NCBI RefSeq assembly: GCF_036324505.1
Contig: NC_086350.1
Location: 16,055,532 to 16,119,531 of the forward strand
DNA: 64,000 nucleotides
Reading direction: 5' to 3'
Source: Eleginops maclovinus
Lineage: Eukaryota > Chordata > Actinopteri > Perciformes > Eleginopidae
Shown: positions 39,807 to 53,434 of the stretch, one piece after another
Layout: each line of letters opens with the position of its first letter
Numbering within the stretch: position 1 is the first letter of the stretch
Program-made: the position numbers and the translations under genes
Notes under the pieces: generated by a model
Told to the model about the DNA's origin: nothing
Databases searched by the model: none
The model's input: the letters and a program-made list of their open reading frames with translations, nothing else

Positions 39807-42800
39807 CTGTGAAACATGACAAGAGAGAACAGGGAAGAATTGATCATTTAGAAGACTGTAGCATCCTTTTTGACTTGATCAGTGTAATCATGAAAAGGCT
39901 GCAACACAAATCCGTCGCCGAAGGACTCACAGATAGAGACCAAAACATGATGCAGCCCCAGCTAGGACGGAGCCATAAAATGATATAATATCAAGATCAA
40001 TATCCAGAAATTGTGTATCATTATATCGTAATATAAGTGTTGTGTTTTCCTTATGCATTTCTCTGAATGTATCAGACTGTTTTATATCGTCCTTTACCTG
40101 CTTGGTCATTAAATCCTTATTAATAGTGATTATCTATCAAAATTCTTATCTAGTTTTCTGAGAGCCTCAATAGTCAACCTTACAATATTGTCACACTATT
40201 GTTGTGGAGGTATTTGGTCCAAAACCTTTTGAAAATTGGATTTCTTCCTTTCAAACAGCCCAGGGCTAGCCCCTGCCCCTGCAGCATTGTGAGAGATGCA
40301 AAGGAATGACAAGAGAGAGATTAGAGAGGAGATATATCAAAGAGAAGACAGTTGGTGCAAAGGCCAAGAAAAGAGGCAAGTGACAGGTGGAGAGACGTGA
40401 AGTGATGAGCTATTTGTATTATAATGTTCTCTGACTGTTTCTGTGCTCAGTGTCAGACAGAGCAACCTATTGTGTAGGTAAAAAAAAAACTCAAAAAGAT
40501 GAGAGGTTCATGACTCAGTCCTGGATGATATTCATGAAGAGTGACTCACTCCTTCCTCAAATGCATGCCAAAGGTTCCCTAAAAACACCTGCAGCATGTA
40601 ATCCTCCCTTCAGCCCGGCATGCTGTCACCAGACAACAACATTGAATGAAGCACAGCTGCAGCACAGCAGTGCATACAATACAACAACACGAAGCTGACA
40701 CACGGTAACCACTCGTGGTAACCAGGCCAAGTAATACTCACATGGATCCATGTTTTCACTGAGCCTCTGAAGCTTTGGACATGGTGAACTGTCACAGTGC
40801 AGACCTTGTTATCCATTTGTTAAAACTCAAGGATAATAGATCCATTGCTTTCAGTCTTTTTCAACAGAACATGTTCCGCCATTTTTTTGGAAATGTGTGG
40901 TTGACTCAGGTTCTGTTGCTCTTTTATGTTTATGGAGATAAACCATGTTGCATCAAAACTCAGCCACAGATTACCTCTCACACAACTGCCCTATAGATTG
41001 CTAAAACGTGTTGCCCCCTACTTCATCTACTTGAGTAATGGAAACTAGTTAATAAAGAGGGAGGAAAAATGCCAACATAAATAAATACAAATAAGTAACT
41101 TTTGAAAAACGCGCGTATAAGTGCTGCCATATGTCTGGAAACAGATGAGAAAAATTCTCTCGATTCAACACTTTTCACAATTCTAATCCAGAAGTGGAAA
41201 AAGAACAGCGCTAACCTTCCTCTGAACTTTGAACTGAAAGCCAGCACTGTTTACACTTTAGGACATCACAACCCAACTGTGATAATAACACGCCCTGAAG
41301 CAGGCAGGCCAAGCCCAGTATCTATGCCCCCACAAAATCTGTGCATTGTGTCTTTACGATACAGCCACAGTAGGCTTGATTGGGCAATGCTATTCTATAT
41401 AATCTTTATTTACTAATTTTTTATCATATTGATTACCTTTTTTGATAATAATGGGTTTGTCTGATCTACTATGTCCTTTAAAGCACACTTAATACAATAA
41501 CATTGAACATGTTGAACTTCTTAGCAACAACTCATTTTCTTGACAAAGTAAATTATTTAGGCACTGATGCCTAAGGAAAATCTGCGTTTGCCAAGTTTAA
41601 ATATCCTTTGATCAAAAGTCAACACATTGTTAACAGGCTTGTTTTTTCTGTCCTTGAGCATGTCCCTGCGCCCTTAATGAACCCAGCGAACAGAAGGCTC
41701 ATGGCCGATCAGACCTCTGACTACTTTGTTGATTTCTGTCAACATTTGTGTACAATCAAACATTAGGAAAACATTAGGTCTTTTTAGATCTAAAAATCCA
41801 TTCAAATAAATCAGTTGAGTAAACAAACAGTTAGATTACTCCCTGGGCCCTGCAACATTGGGAACAGACCCTGGAATACAGTGTGTGTGTGTGTGGGGGG
41901 GGGGTGTGTGGGGGGGCAATCATTTTGTATGCCTGCTGGAGTTTGTGAACGACCCACACCCGAAACAATAAATCAGTCGAAGATGCCTCAATCACTTCGA
42001 CTCTCACAGGGCCGAGGAACTAATTACCTAGACAACTAAAAAAACAACAAGAAGAAGACAGCAATACAGCGTTTTACTGAGATCAAAGTTTTAACCAGGA
42101 AGCCTGGTGCGTGGCGTTTCTGCAGAGATCCATATCATGACAGGACCGGTATTTCACACAGCCATTAATCATTTGCAGTGTTTACAATATGAAAACAGAA
42201 CAAAGACTCACATCAAGGCTAGAGGGAACCCAATTCAGCATGCGACGGGATTGAAAGAAGCAGTGAGGAGAAAATGTGATATTCAACATATTTAGGGTAA
42301 ACAAAAAGCAGAGAGAACAATAGAAACGTGTGGTTCTTTCATATCCCTCCCAGAGTTGAACTAACCACTTCCAAGCCCAACTTTGCCGCTTGTCGTGTGC
42401 AACATCCTGATTCCACATGTAGCTGTTGCCCCAAAATGTCACTCATCAAGGGATTTCAGGCACATTTACTAATTACTACCCTGGTCCTTGTAACACTCCA
42501 TTCGCTGCACTTCATCATGTTAAATTACTGTTTGTACAAACACCCGTCATAATGACTGAATGCTTAGGGCATTTTTTTTGAGTAAACGCATGACAGCAGG
42601 GGAAAAGCGGACCCATTGTACCTACAAATATTTCATCTAAATTGCAGAAATTAAACTCATTTCAACATTGCTGTAATTATGAGGGAAATATTACAGGATA
42701 TATTCTGCTCATTACGAGGCTAATCAGATCATTATAGTACAAAGGAGGCAGGTGTTAGCCCCAGTAGGTTGTAATTTCTCCAAAGAGGGAGAAGAAAAAC

Positions 42801-43617
42801 AGTAAAGAAAACGTATTTATGATTCCTTAAAAATTCAATAATAAAAAGATGCGCTAGGTAGGGAAATGTGTTCACAAGGTTCACCAATAATTCAGTTTCT
42901 TGTGGCAGGCAGATGTTTGAGGCTTTGTAACATAAAGTAAATTTGATCTTTTGGATTTTTATCAGCTGTTGATGACTCGAGGTGGTGTGTTGTTATGTTG
43001 TTTGTTTGCAATGACAATGTTTGGAATTAGTTGCAAATAACACAAACAGCTGACGAGGTTGGTTTGTACTGTGTAGTCATTTCAATCTAATATTAAGGAC
43101 AAAAAAGTGAATAGTCTGTAACAAATCTGAAACATATATGACTTTATAATTTAGCACTGTGGTATCGTGAAGTTATCCAGAAGAATCACATGTATTGGTC
43201 CAATTTACTTGAAATCCAAACATACTCCTTATCACTTTTCTCCAGGCAAATCCTTCACATGTAGTGTGTAATTTCTCGACACATCTGAGGACTAAAGAAT
43301 ACAAAATCCTGGGAATTTTACTTTCTGGCGAGAAGTCAGCATTCATCACAGATTGATGGGATCACTGAAGGACTGATTACAGATCTACAGTGTGTACTTC
43401 AGTTTGAGGAAGAAATGTGGAGAACAGCTATTTGTCATGGATTTCTTAAAAAACAAACACGTGCATTGAGACTGATTTAGATTAGCAGCGTGTGTTTCAC
43501 TTCAGACAATAGAAACATTCTCCAGGTGTTGGAATACTACCCACTAACAAACAATCTATGTCTGTGTACACGTGTACAAGCCTGGAAGAGTTTGTGTTTC
43601 TTTGGCTGTTGTTTTAC
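39807..43617 (-). other. banp: banp intron between exons D and E
   Basis: 3811 bp with a GT/G-rich low-complexity tract at 41881-41916 and an AT-rich block at 42600-42790 that reads like conserved non-coding DNA. No exon recognised. Confidence 0.83.
41881..41916. repeat. GT/G low-complexity tract
   Basis: Seven GT units followed by G runs of nine and seven separated by TGTGTG, in the banp intron between exons D and E. Confidence 0.95.
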
Positions 43618-43758
43618 CTGTACGGCAGCTGTGTGATCTGCGACGGGCGCGAGTTGGACGTACTGCACTTGGATGTCAGAGGGGAGGGGAGAGCCCTCTA
43701 CTGCTGTGGCCCCGCCATCAGCTGATGCCACCGCTATGAGCTGAGCCCCACGTAGCAC
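43618..43758 (-). CDS. banp: banp coding exon D
   Basis: A 141-bp exon of 47 codons. It begins VLRGAQLIAVASADGG and contains SDIQVQYVQLAPVADHTAA, matching human VLQGAQLIAVAS and SDIQVQYVQLAPVSDHTAG in order. The acceptor reads GTCCTAG before GTG. The donor is CAG followed by GTAAAA, weaker than the other donors in this gene. Both boundaries are phase 0, and length is a multiple of three, so this too could be a cassette exon. No domain beyond the Q/V-rich tail is visible. A GA-rich tract follows just upstream of the acceptor on the plus strand (43764-43800). Confidence 0.95.
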
Positions 43759-45420
43759 CTAGGACGAACAACAGAGAGACAGCAAGAGAGAGAAAAATAA
43801 TAGTCAACCATTATGTTTTTTAGTTGATTCTCACAATTATCAGCCAGAGTGTAATAGAGCCCATTGAAACACCCCTCATTAACTTGATTCAGTTTCAAAA
43901 GCAACAATCACGCTGGCTCTGCAATGATCTATAGCAAACACTGATGGAAACAAGAAACAAATAAAACCAAACAGCAGAGATTCTCATTTAGGTCCTGTCT
44001 GATATGTTTATGTTCTTTTATTGATTACAGCCATCAGTGTGTACAAGCACAGTGTCACATAAACACAATGCGGGGGTATCTGAGCGATGTGAATAAACAT
44101 TTCGGTCCTGCTGTTCTCACCGGGTCTCACCCCGCCCTCCTTCTATGTATTGACTTTGAGAGGAACTTTATGGTCCATTCAACTCAATTGCATTTTTTAA
44201 AGTTTTGTCTTCCTGCCCTCCAAAACATGATATTCTAATTAGGATTTAGTTTATCTGGGTTCATTTAATTTAACTATTTTTTAGAAAAGAAACAAAAGAA
44301 ATTGGCAGAGAATGGAGAGAGAGACAACGCAGGGGGATCCTCATCTCCCACATTGTTGAAAGTGAGCAAGGCTACATTAGAGCTCTGTGGTTCTGCATTG
44401 ATTACAGAGCAGCACAGAGCAGCTGGAGTGTTGTTGGGTATTCCTATAGTTTGTTGAGGCTGTTCCTATAGATAGACTGTAACCACAACACACATAAGGC
44501 AGTGTATATATATCTGTGTGTGTGACCTCGTACAAGTGCATTAGCAGAGGACAACTTTTTTTTTTGGATTGGGACAACAAACATACAAATTAACATGCAA
44601 TCCTCCTGTCAACACATACACAGAGTAAGACGAATGGAGAGAAACACTCGCTCAGCTTGGCGCTCATGCATTCATTGTAGTCAGACAAAGGTCACAGACC
44701 ACACTACTACCCTCCAGTGCAGCCAAGCTTTCCAGGAAGAAGTTTCTCAGAGTGGTTTGAAATTAAAGGCATTCCTACATGAACTCATTTAAAATTTCCC
44801 AGTTTCATGGCCTTGGACTGAACACAGGCACATTCAGTGTCTCCTGTCTGGCAGGGATCACGTGTGTGTTGTCTTTGTGTTTTTTCCTCTGCGATGTTAT
44901 GTGAGGTCTCCAGCTGCACTGGGTACTGGGACATGCTTAACAGACATTAACATTTAAGGGAGAATATGCAAGCCTGCAGGAAAAACCCAAACCTCACAAA
45001 CCTCAATTACAGATGATGTTTGTTGCCCCCTAACCCCTTCCAATCCCAGAGTCCCACACTGCATCTCAACCAAAAGTCCAACCTTTACTTTGAAGTTCTG
45101 AGCTAGTGGCGGGCCCTAAAGGTTCAGTTAACCCTCCCTCAACCCGCCAAATAGCCTTGTCATCTAAGAGACTTTGCCAGCTTCACCATAATGTGCCGGG
45201 CCCGCCCGCCCGGATGGAAGTCATTAGTGTTAGAAGTCAGCCTGACTCACTGGATCAGACAACCAGGACGCTTCAGGCACAGTGTGGATTGAGGGTGGGG
45301 GAGCTAGACTCTAACACAACAGAAGACTCAAATGTTTGATGACACATAAAACGTTCCTGATCAATATCATCATTATCCTGAAGGGTTGGTGTAAACTATA
45401 ATCAGAATAGTTAGAATATG

Positions 45421-45590
45421 TTGGGAAACATGCTAATTAACTTTCTTGAAGCAAGTCGGGAGAGAAGGTCGACACCCAAAGGTCTGAGCAAATAGGAAGC
45501 TAGCTAGCTTGGTTAGACATGAAGACAGGGAGCAGGTTGAAAACCACTAGCTTTGCAATAACTAAGCTAGGCTAACCATCTCCTGGTACC
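45421..45590 (+). repeat. Fragment of TAGCCTGGCTCTG-family repeat
   Basis: TTGGGAAACATGCTAATTAA, GACACCCAAAGGTCTGAGC and AAGACAGGGAGCAGGTTGAA follow the order of the teleost repeat that reads TTGGGAAATATGCTTATT … AAGACTGGAAACAGGGG. The left half of the family only. Confidence 0.6.
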
Positions 45591-48500
45591 AGTAAATGAG
45601 CTTATTTCCTAGAATGTCAAACCTTTTCTTTAGAGCATACGGACATACTTGAAGTATGGATCATCCCACTGAGACCAAATCCATGGAAACAAAGCTCAAT
45701 CAGACAGCTCATTGACATCAGTGAGAATGTTAATGTACAGCCAGCTGTTGAGACATTTCATGAAGGCAGATAGCTATAGACATCCGTCCTCCTCCCCACA
45801 GTTCATCTCACTGTTCTCATTAGAAACTGAGCACAGTTTCTGCCAAGTGTGCATCTGTCTGCAGTTGTATGTATGTGAACCTATGTGTGTGCAAACTCAA
45901 GTAAGATCATGTGTCTAAACCGTAAGTGTATAATTGCCGCAGTTTAAGAGATTCTACGTTTGATACTTGAGATAGTAAAAACTTGTCAAACTCAATTAGA
46001 TTCTAAAACTGCATTTGAGAGCCGCTTGCATTCTCAGCTGTGAGGAGCAGCACACAGAGGCTCACAAAAGCATTTACAGAGTTGGAACAGCGTGTGAGAT
46101 CTCTGCAGCGATTACACAGGAACTTCTCTGGTCCACATCCTGTCCCACGACTCGCTTTGTCTGAGCAACCCTTTTCCCTCTATCTGGGTGTAATAATGCT
46201 TGGCTTGAAAGTATGAATATGTCAAAAACAATCAAAAGCTAAGAGTAAATCTACACTCAAGAGACTTATATATTCACTTTACGAAAGATGCCAAAAATGA
46301 GTAAGGATACGTTTAAGTCTTGTTTGTAGTATAATAGTGCGTCCCCCCATTAGCATACATTATATATTTACCACAGGGTTGGAAGTTCATATAACAATGT
46401 TAAAGGCCACAGTTTGATTCTGTGGGCGCTGATTATAATTGCTCCTCATTCGGCTAATGGGACATAATCATTATTAAGTTGATTGGTAATGGTGAAAAAA
46501 CTAAAATGATCACAAAATGATATTATTAGTTTTCTGATGAATACAGATATTTAGCTTGAACTGCAAATGAAAGTTGTTGTAAAATTAGTAAAGTATTTCC
46601 TTTTATAAAACATGGTGTAAGTGTTTGCGGGGGCTTACTTGGAGCAGACAAGCCCCTGGACAAAGGGAAAACTTAACAGACTTGGTTTGATTGCCTAACT
46701 GTCTCAGATTTCAACTACGAGCTGGAGTGACTCACTTAAAATGCAGCCCAATATATGAGATTTGGCGTAGTGTGCTGGATTTGTCGGATACAGAACATGT
46801 AAGTAAATGCTGTTGACCTCAAAGTTTTAAGAAGTGGGACCCTTAAATAACCATTAACCGCTGGCTGGCCACCCCTAGGCGGAATTTCCAAAGCGTACTG
46901 CAGACAAGCAGGATTAAAGAGCCCTGATGCTGCAGCACAGTACTGGAGAGAAGAGCGCTGAATAATCAACAGCATCTTAAATTCTCTGTAGACTTTGGTA
47001 GCTGTCATTGCTTTGAGAAAAAAGAGAAAAATAAATCTTTCTCTGATGATGTAATGTTGTCGGTAATGGATTCAGGCACTAAGGAAAACCAGCAATGTGA
47101 GAGCACAGGCACAAAAATGAACAACAAGAGCATCTTAATGCAAAAAAACATTCATGAATTCAAGACTGAAAGACAACAACTAACTGGATAAACAACTCCC
47201 TCATCTGTGCTTGTCTGAGGAATTTTAAATGTGCTTCTTCTCCTTTAATGTAATATAAAATGTATATGTTGTATGTTATACCAAGGAATAGTTCAACTTT
47301 AATAAGGAAGGCTTACTGAAAGTATCAGCAGTACAACAATGCCTCTGAATTTCCATCTTTACCAGTGGTAACATTCTCAGTGATGCATCATTCTATTTCC
47401 ACATCCAAATCCTTTGGGCAAGCTGGCATTAATTCCCAGGCTCACCGGAGGTCTCAGTTAAACTCAGCTGCGAAGCAAACAATAATATGAGTGTGTATGT
47501 GTGTGTTTGTGTCTGAGTATGTTCTTAAAGATTCCACCCCCCCCCCGAAAGATCCTCTCTTTTGAAGAAACAAAAATCCACACACATAGGACATAAGGCT
47601 TTCCTGTGCTCCACAAAAATAAGACAGACAAATCTGGTTCCTATGATTCCCAAAGGGATACCGCCTCTTCTCTCAGATCTGAAAAAAAACAAAACAAAAC
47701 GAAAAACAGGGAAATGAAAAAAGAAACATTTGGACTTTGGAGTGGCTGGAACTTCCTCTCAGCTTTACCGTTGTTGACAACATCTGCAACTGCCAACCGT
47801 GGACAGATGTCCAAGCAGAAACACTAGCTCCGGGTGGGTCAGAGGGTGGAGGGGGGGGGGATTTGGCCCTTAATATGCCCATTATGCACAGCGGTGTGTT
47901 GACTGCTTGTTTGGTGTAAAAAAGTGGGAAAACAAGCACACTGGCCTGAATATGTCTCACTACAGGCATTACCTCTTAGTTCCAAATATGTTTTAAACTA
48001 TCTCTGAGTTGGAGGACTAATCTGATTTAAGCTGAGCCTCATAATAGGATTGAATAGACAACAGTCGATTTGCAGTAGAAATCTAAAAGAGTCAGAAGCA
48101 GAAAGAGAAACCAAATAGTATCATGTTTAGTTACTCTAACATTTGAGAACTCTCAATTATTTACAGTTATAGGTTAAGACCTTTGAAAAGTGATATTACT
48201 GTACATTACTGATCTGTCCATTTCCTGTCAACCCATTATTCTCCTAAAAATGTCCTATTGTAAATCTTTATGTCTCTCAATGACCTCGTAATATGGCCCA
48301 CAGCTTCCCATCTCCACCCACACCCTGACAGTGTTCCTAAACCAGAGCTCAACACCTGCAACGAATCAAACCCTCCCTTGCATCCTTTGCTCCACAACTC
48401 CCACCAGCACTCTGGGAGTCAGAATCTGAAAGGGTTCTGAAAGGTTTTATGACAAACACGGCTTGACTTGAATTCTAATCCTGAACCAACTAATCACAAG

Positions 48501-49084
48501 GAGACTGAAAAAAATAACAGTTGTAATTAAAACTAAGTACCCTTAAAACCAAAAGGAAGAACATGCCATTGAAGACTTTTTCTGTTCTTCCTGTCTTATA
48601 TAACTAAGGGATTTTAACAGTGTTGGTGACTCATGACTTAGGATAATCACTTAGTGTTTCCAATTATCCTTTGTGATTCCATGGAGCTAGAGAAAAAGAT
48701 ATACTGCCTCACAAAATACCCATCTCCCCATCTTATTCTTGTCTGGAGAAAGAATATGTAAATGCACAATGACTTTTCCTCAACAGAAAGTTGGAGGCTT
48801 TATTAAGATGGTTGATTTGCAGCTTAGAGTCCACATTTAAGTTTTGCAAAGCTTTTCTTTTCATTCAGTTTAAACCTGGTATTACAGCACAGTTTCAAAT
48901 GAGGATCATGCTACACTATCATAAATAGCAATAAATTAGTGAAGAAGCGTTGTAAGGTCCAAAAGGCAACATTTATTAAAAATAGTTTAGCCTTTCAAGT
49001 GGTCACATTTGTATTCCTATGTGATGTCAACTTTCCTGTAGTATACGAAAACAAATGAAAAAGCTTAGAAAAAGTTGTTTTAAG

Positions 49085-49440
49085 ACATGTGGTTAAAGAT
49101 GACGTAAGACTGACCATTCAAGCAGCGCATCCAGGGATTATCTTTAAGAGGACCCAATGGGTCCCAAAATCTTTCACTCTGTCAAACGGCAGCAAAGAAT
49201 CGAACTGTTCTACTTCAATCTCACGTTTGACATGACAGACATCTGTCATCTTTCATCAGCATGTAGCACGCTGGAGTCTGACAGATCAAAACATCCCATC
49301 AGAAACAATTAGATTTACGGCTGCCTGTACATTTGCCAGCACAAATAAAACAAACCATTCAGAGGATTGACTCACATCGATTAACATCCATCTGAAACAT
49401 CTGGCTGGTGATTTCTCTGACATCATTTATTAATCATGTT
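49085..49440. promoter_or_regulatory. Candidate intronic enhancer with MEIS-type sites
   Basis: Non-repetitive block in the 15-kb banp intron. It contains an 18-bp interrupted palindrome ATGACAGA-CA-TCTGTCAT at 49232-49249 (opposed TGACAG sites) and another TGACAG at 49279-49284, plus ATCGATTA and ATTAATCAT. TGACAG is the MEIS/PKNOX/TGIF core. Function is inferred. Confidence 0.35.
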
Positions 49441-52400
49441 AATTTCCAAAAGAATGTGTAGTGTGAAAAACACCTTTAGTTGCAGTTTTGGTTATGTAAT
49501 CTGTTTTTCTATCATTTCAACAAACACGTTTTATTGTTGCAACCCTGCTAGTCATGCTTCTTTTTTTCTTCCCCGAGGACGTTTCCATCTATTTTACTTC
49601 ATTTTTGTGGTTGAAAAAATAAAATCAGCCAGAAAACTAACTTTGCCATTTATAAGCCAGGAGTCATCTGAAAGACTGGTGAGTAACCTATCTGTTAATC
49701 AAATACTGTTTGTTCCAATCATGAGGCAAATGTGTGTCAAATATCCTGATTAAGTTGTTTACATGACAGAATATAATATAATTAACCCAGAGTCCATGTA
49801 AACGCACTGACTATTGCTGTAAGAATTGCTGTCTCTGCCTGGATCGTACTGAATCTGGAACTGACGGATGATGAGCTCTGTAGGCCTGGGACTGATGAGA
49901 GAGGGCTGCACCAAGCCTGTGCCGATGGTGAGTCACGCCGGCATGAATATAAAACATCTGGTCCCTCTTACTCACACACCCATGCGAACCAGGGCTCTGC
50001 CCACAAAGACAAAAGAAAACACCACTGGGGGTACCCTCCTCTATACTGCTCAGAAATGCTGAGTTACTAACGCACACACCTACGCACAAATTCAGAACTA
50101 AGGATTTCTCGATCTGTGGCCCTTTATCTCCCGGCCATGATGTCACAAGGACACAAAGCAGACCAATACTCCTTTGAAACATGATCCACCACTAGCTCTT
50201 TAAATCATTGACTGCTTACGTAAAACCCACTTACACTAAACATTGGTTATAAAACATCTTGTTTCTATCTTTTCATCTCATTTTTACCCTCCCCCTGGAC
50301 GGTGAATCACAGTAATTTCTGGAACCCTTTGCACATGAGAATCAACATTCATGAGGGGAAAGAGAGAAAGAGGACAAAAGAGTAACTCGGGCCACGGGCC
50401 AGCAGTTTGATTCCAGCACAAATCACACCCTGATTCTCTGAGGTTAACCTTGCAGATTGTGCAACCATCTGCTTTGAGCGTAGAATTGACAAATGAAGAG
50501 ATACTGTCAGAGGACACCAGACTCTTACTGAAGCTAACTAACAACAGGCTTTGAGGAGCTGATGACTCAAACAACTGCAGCATCAACACTTGCAGTACAA
50601 CATGAGATCAGAGGGTTCACCACCCACCAATTCATTTGGTCTCTCTTTATCCATTTTTAATTACCTCAGTTTTACATTTTTGGCCATCATCCACTACATG
50701 AACTTTTTGACAAATCTTTCTCCCTCTGTGCCGCATCATTAGCAACATAGAGCTTTTACTTTTCCTGGTTCTGTGTTTACAGGTCTTGGCAGCATGCATG
50801 TAGGGGCCAGTGCCGAATTGGACACTCTTGTGACCCAGTTCCCACACGGACCCTCAACAAGGCCGTTGGGAGGGTCCAACAGATGCACCGCAACATGTGC
50901 TAACAGGAAGGGGTGGCAGAGGTTCAACTAGGGGAAGGAAGAAGGGTGGGGGGGCCTGTCATTAGACTCTCGATGATCATGTTGTAAGCCCCAGATGGGC
51001 GGCCTTCAGGTCCATCACCAGTATATGACTCATGATGGATCAGTAAAATTGATTCCAATTATTATTTTTTTCCTGTTTTCAAGGTTGTTCAAAGACCACT
51101 GTAAATGTTGAAGAGAGACAATGGGGCATCCAAGGTTATTTCAGACACGTTGTGTTTGCCTAAACCATCCAAGCTAGCAGAGGGAATCTTTTTTTTATGT
51201 GGCACCTGGTACCATGCATGTGTTTTTCTGTGATTCACAGCTTTACTGCTCTCAGTTTTCAATCACGAACGGGACACAACATCTCTTCCAGACGGTGTCC
51301 CTTTTTGACTTTCCTCTCCCCATCTTTTTCTTCTAACTCCCTTCCTTCTTTTCAGCCGCTCCTTTCATCTACCGATCCTCCATTTGGTCTTCATCAGTGC
51401 AGGGTAGGTTCACAGCACGGAGAGAGAAGGGCAGTAGATAAGAAGCTATGACAGACAGGGAATGCAGTAAAAGGCTAGTTATTTTATAGTTTCATGAGTC
51501 TGCCTTCTCTTCCGTCTCCATGAGAGGGTTTTTATAAGCTGGCGGAGAACATTGGCTCTAGCTTTGCTCTGACTTTCAATTGGCACAGTTCCACTAATTT
51601 CAGGTCTAAGTTGCCATACATCGAAATAAAAGCGGATACAGAACCATTTGCAGCTGTGCTACACAGATGTGATGTGTGCATGAGCAGTTAGAGAAACAAA
51701 CAAAGAGAATAGTGAAGTGTGTTTGTGAAGAACACCTTGCTGCTCATTGCATGCAGTAAATCTCCAGTGACAATTTAGAGCCTGAAAGGTGGACAGAGGG
51801 CAGAGGTCAGTCTGCATCCCTCTCAGAATTGTAACACAACCTTTCTCCTCGCCTACAAAGAGGCCTCAATTTCTCAAAGCTTGAGCAGGGATTTGACCTC
51901 TTATCCTTCAGCCTGCTCTCACTTATCTATTACTGAAAACAAGTCTTGTCTTATGTTCTTTTCATGAGAAATATCCAACAGTAAGCCGAAAACTAGAAGG
52001 ACAACCTGATGTACTCATGCACCGAAACCTCTATAGAGAAAGCTAAAGGGTTATTAATATCACTACTGTGTGTTTTTTCCTTAAAGAGGTAGCATTGTAT
52101 TGATTTCCTGATCAAATAATCACTCAGGTAAGACTTTCATTTTAGCAATGCAGAATTGTCCGTGCAGCAATAATCGTGATTAAAATAAACAAATTCGATA
52201 ACCACAAAGTGTTTAGCCAATAAACACAACTAATTTTCTCCCAGGAATAGGATACATGAGGAAAGGAAAAAATACTGACAACAACAACATGCAGTGTGGA
52301 ACCGGCCCATTCAGAACATTAAAGAGAGCTGAACACAACAAGTAGAAGATTTATACAACAAACTAAGACAACACATCAAACAGAATGGCATACCAGTGTC

Positions 52401-52779
52401 TTGCCATCTAAAGTAATTCTTGTTGCGGAAATCTATGTCCTGTGGGACAGTCTGCATAAACTGCCTACAATATAATGACAGCTTTTGGAAAAATATGAAT
52501 GAACACCAAAAAGATTGATTTTGTATAAACCAATTAAAAGAGGGGATTTCAAATGGGAGGTCACCATGTGCCAACATTTTTAGGGGGGGCTGATCAAATT
52601 GAAGTGTTTTTTTAACATTATTTATCAAAATGAGACAAAAGGTTAATGTGTTTGATTTATTAAAAGACTTATTTCATGGATACAGTAGTTTGGCATATAT
52701 TATTGGTTATCCAATTTACCAAGAGTTCAAATTTAAATGCCAAACGACAGACCCTTTTTAATATATTTGTTGGCATATA

Positions 52780-53434
52780 TTAAAGGTCTCAAAAATATTT
52801 AAAAAACATGTCTCTGACGTGTTTTACTCAAAATACCAAACAGATCATTGATTATAGCATGTCCACTATCCCTCTGTTTCAGCCCTGTTTTCAAAAGTGC
52901 TGATTCTGTGACTCTCGCTTTAAATTTGAGCTGAGCTGAAGCTGGCCATGCCCCTTTGCAGCGTCATGATCTCTGTCTGAAGAGAGAAGTTTCTAACGGA
53001 GAGACTCAGCTAAACGCTGCCGTGATTAAACCCCATATTATGTTCCAAACCACATCAAGCATTATTTCTGAAACACTTCTCAGTGTTTACCACTAGAACA
53101 GAGACATTATATTTATTATATATACAACAATTCTAAGTCCCTCCTGCAGACAGAGACACAAAGGTGCTGTGGAGGGGATTCAGCTCGCGACTGTATATTG
53201 CAGATGCTAGGTTGAGACGTGTCACGTGGGTGGGACGTTGCCAGGAGTTCAATGTGAAGCTAGTCCACATTTCCGTTATGACGTCATATCGGCAGCAAAT
53301 CTGGATCAGCTCGTTTGTAGCCCCGTTTTTTAAAGATGTGGGTAAAGAGGAAAAAAAGAGAGGGTTGTATTTTCTGACTCACTTATGTATAAAATACATA
53401 AAAAAGTGTATTTTGCATAACAGGGGACCTTTAA
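52780..53434. mobile_element. TTAA-type MITE with GGTC termini
   Basis: Starts TTAAAGGTC and ends GGGGACCTTTAA, giving matching termini at TTAA target sites. The right end holds AAAGTGTATTTTGCATAACA, recognised as a common percomorph MITE end. 655 bp. The 95-codon ORF inside (53164-53451) is not a transposase. Confidence 0.75.

Noticed and set aside
52311..52628. 105-codon minus-strand ORF faintly like an L1-type LINE end (GDLPFEIPSFNW)
   Set aside because: Similarity is too weak and short to call a LINE by eye; a profile search would decide.
53180..53195. CAGCTCGCGACTG as a possible BANP self-binding site
   Set aside because: It lacks the full TCTCGCGAGA motif and lies in a MITE.
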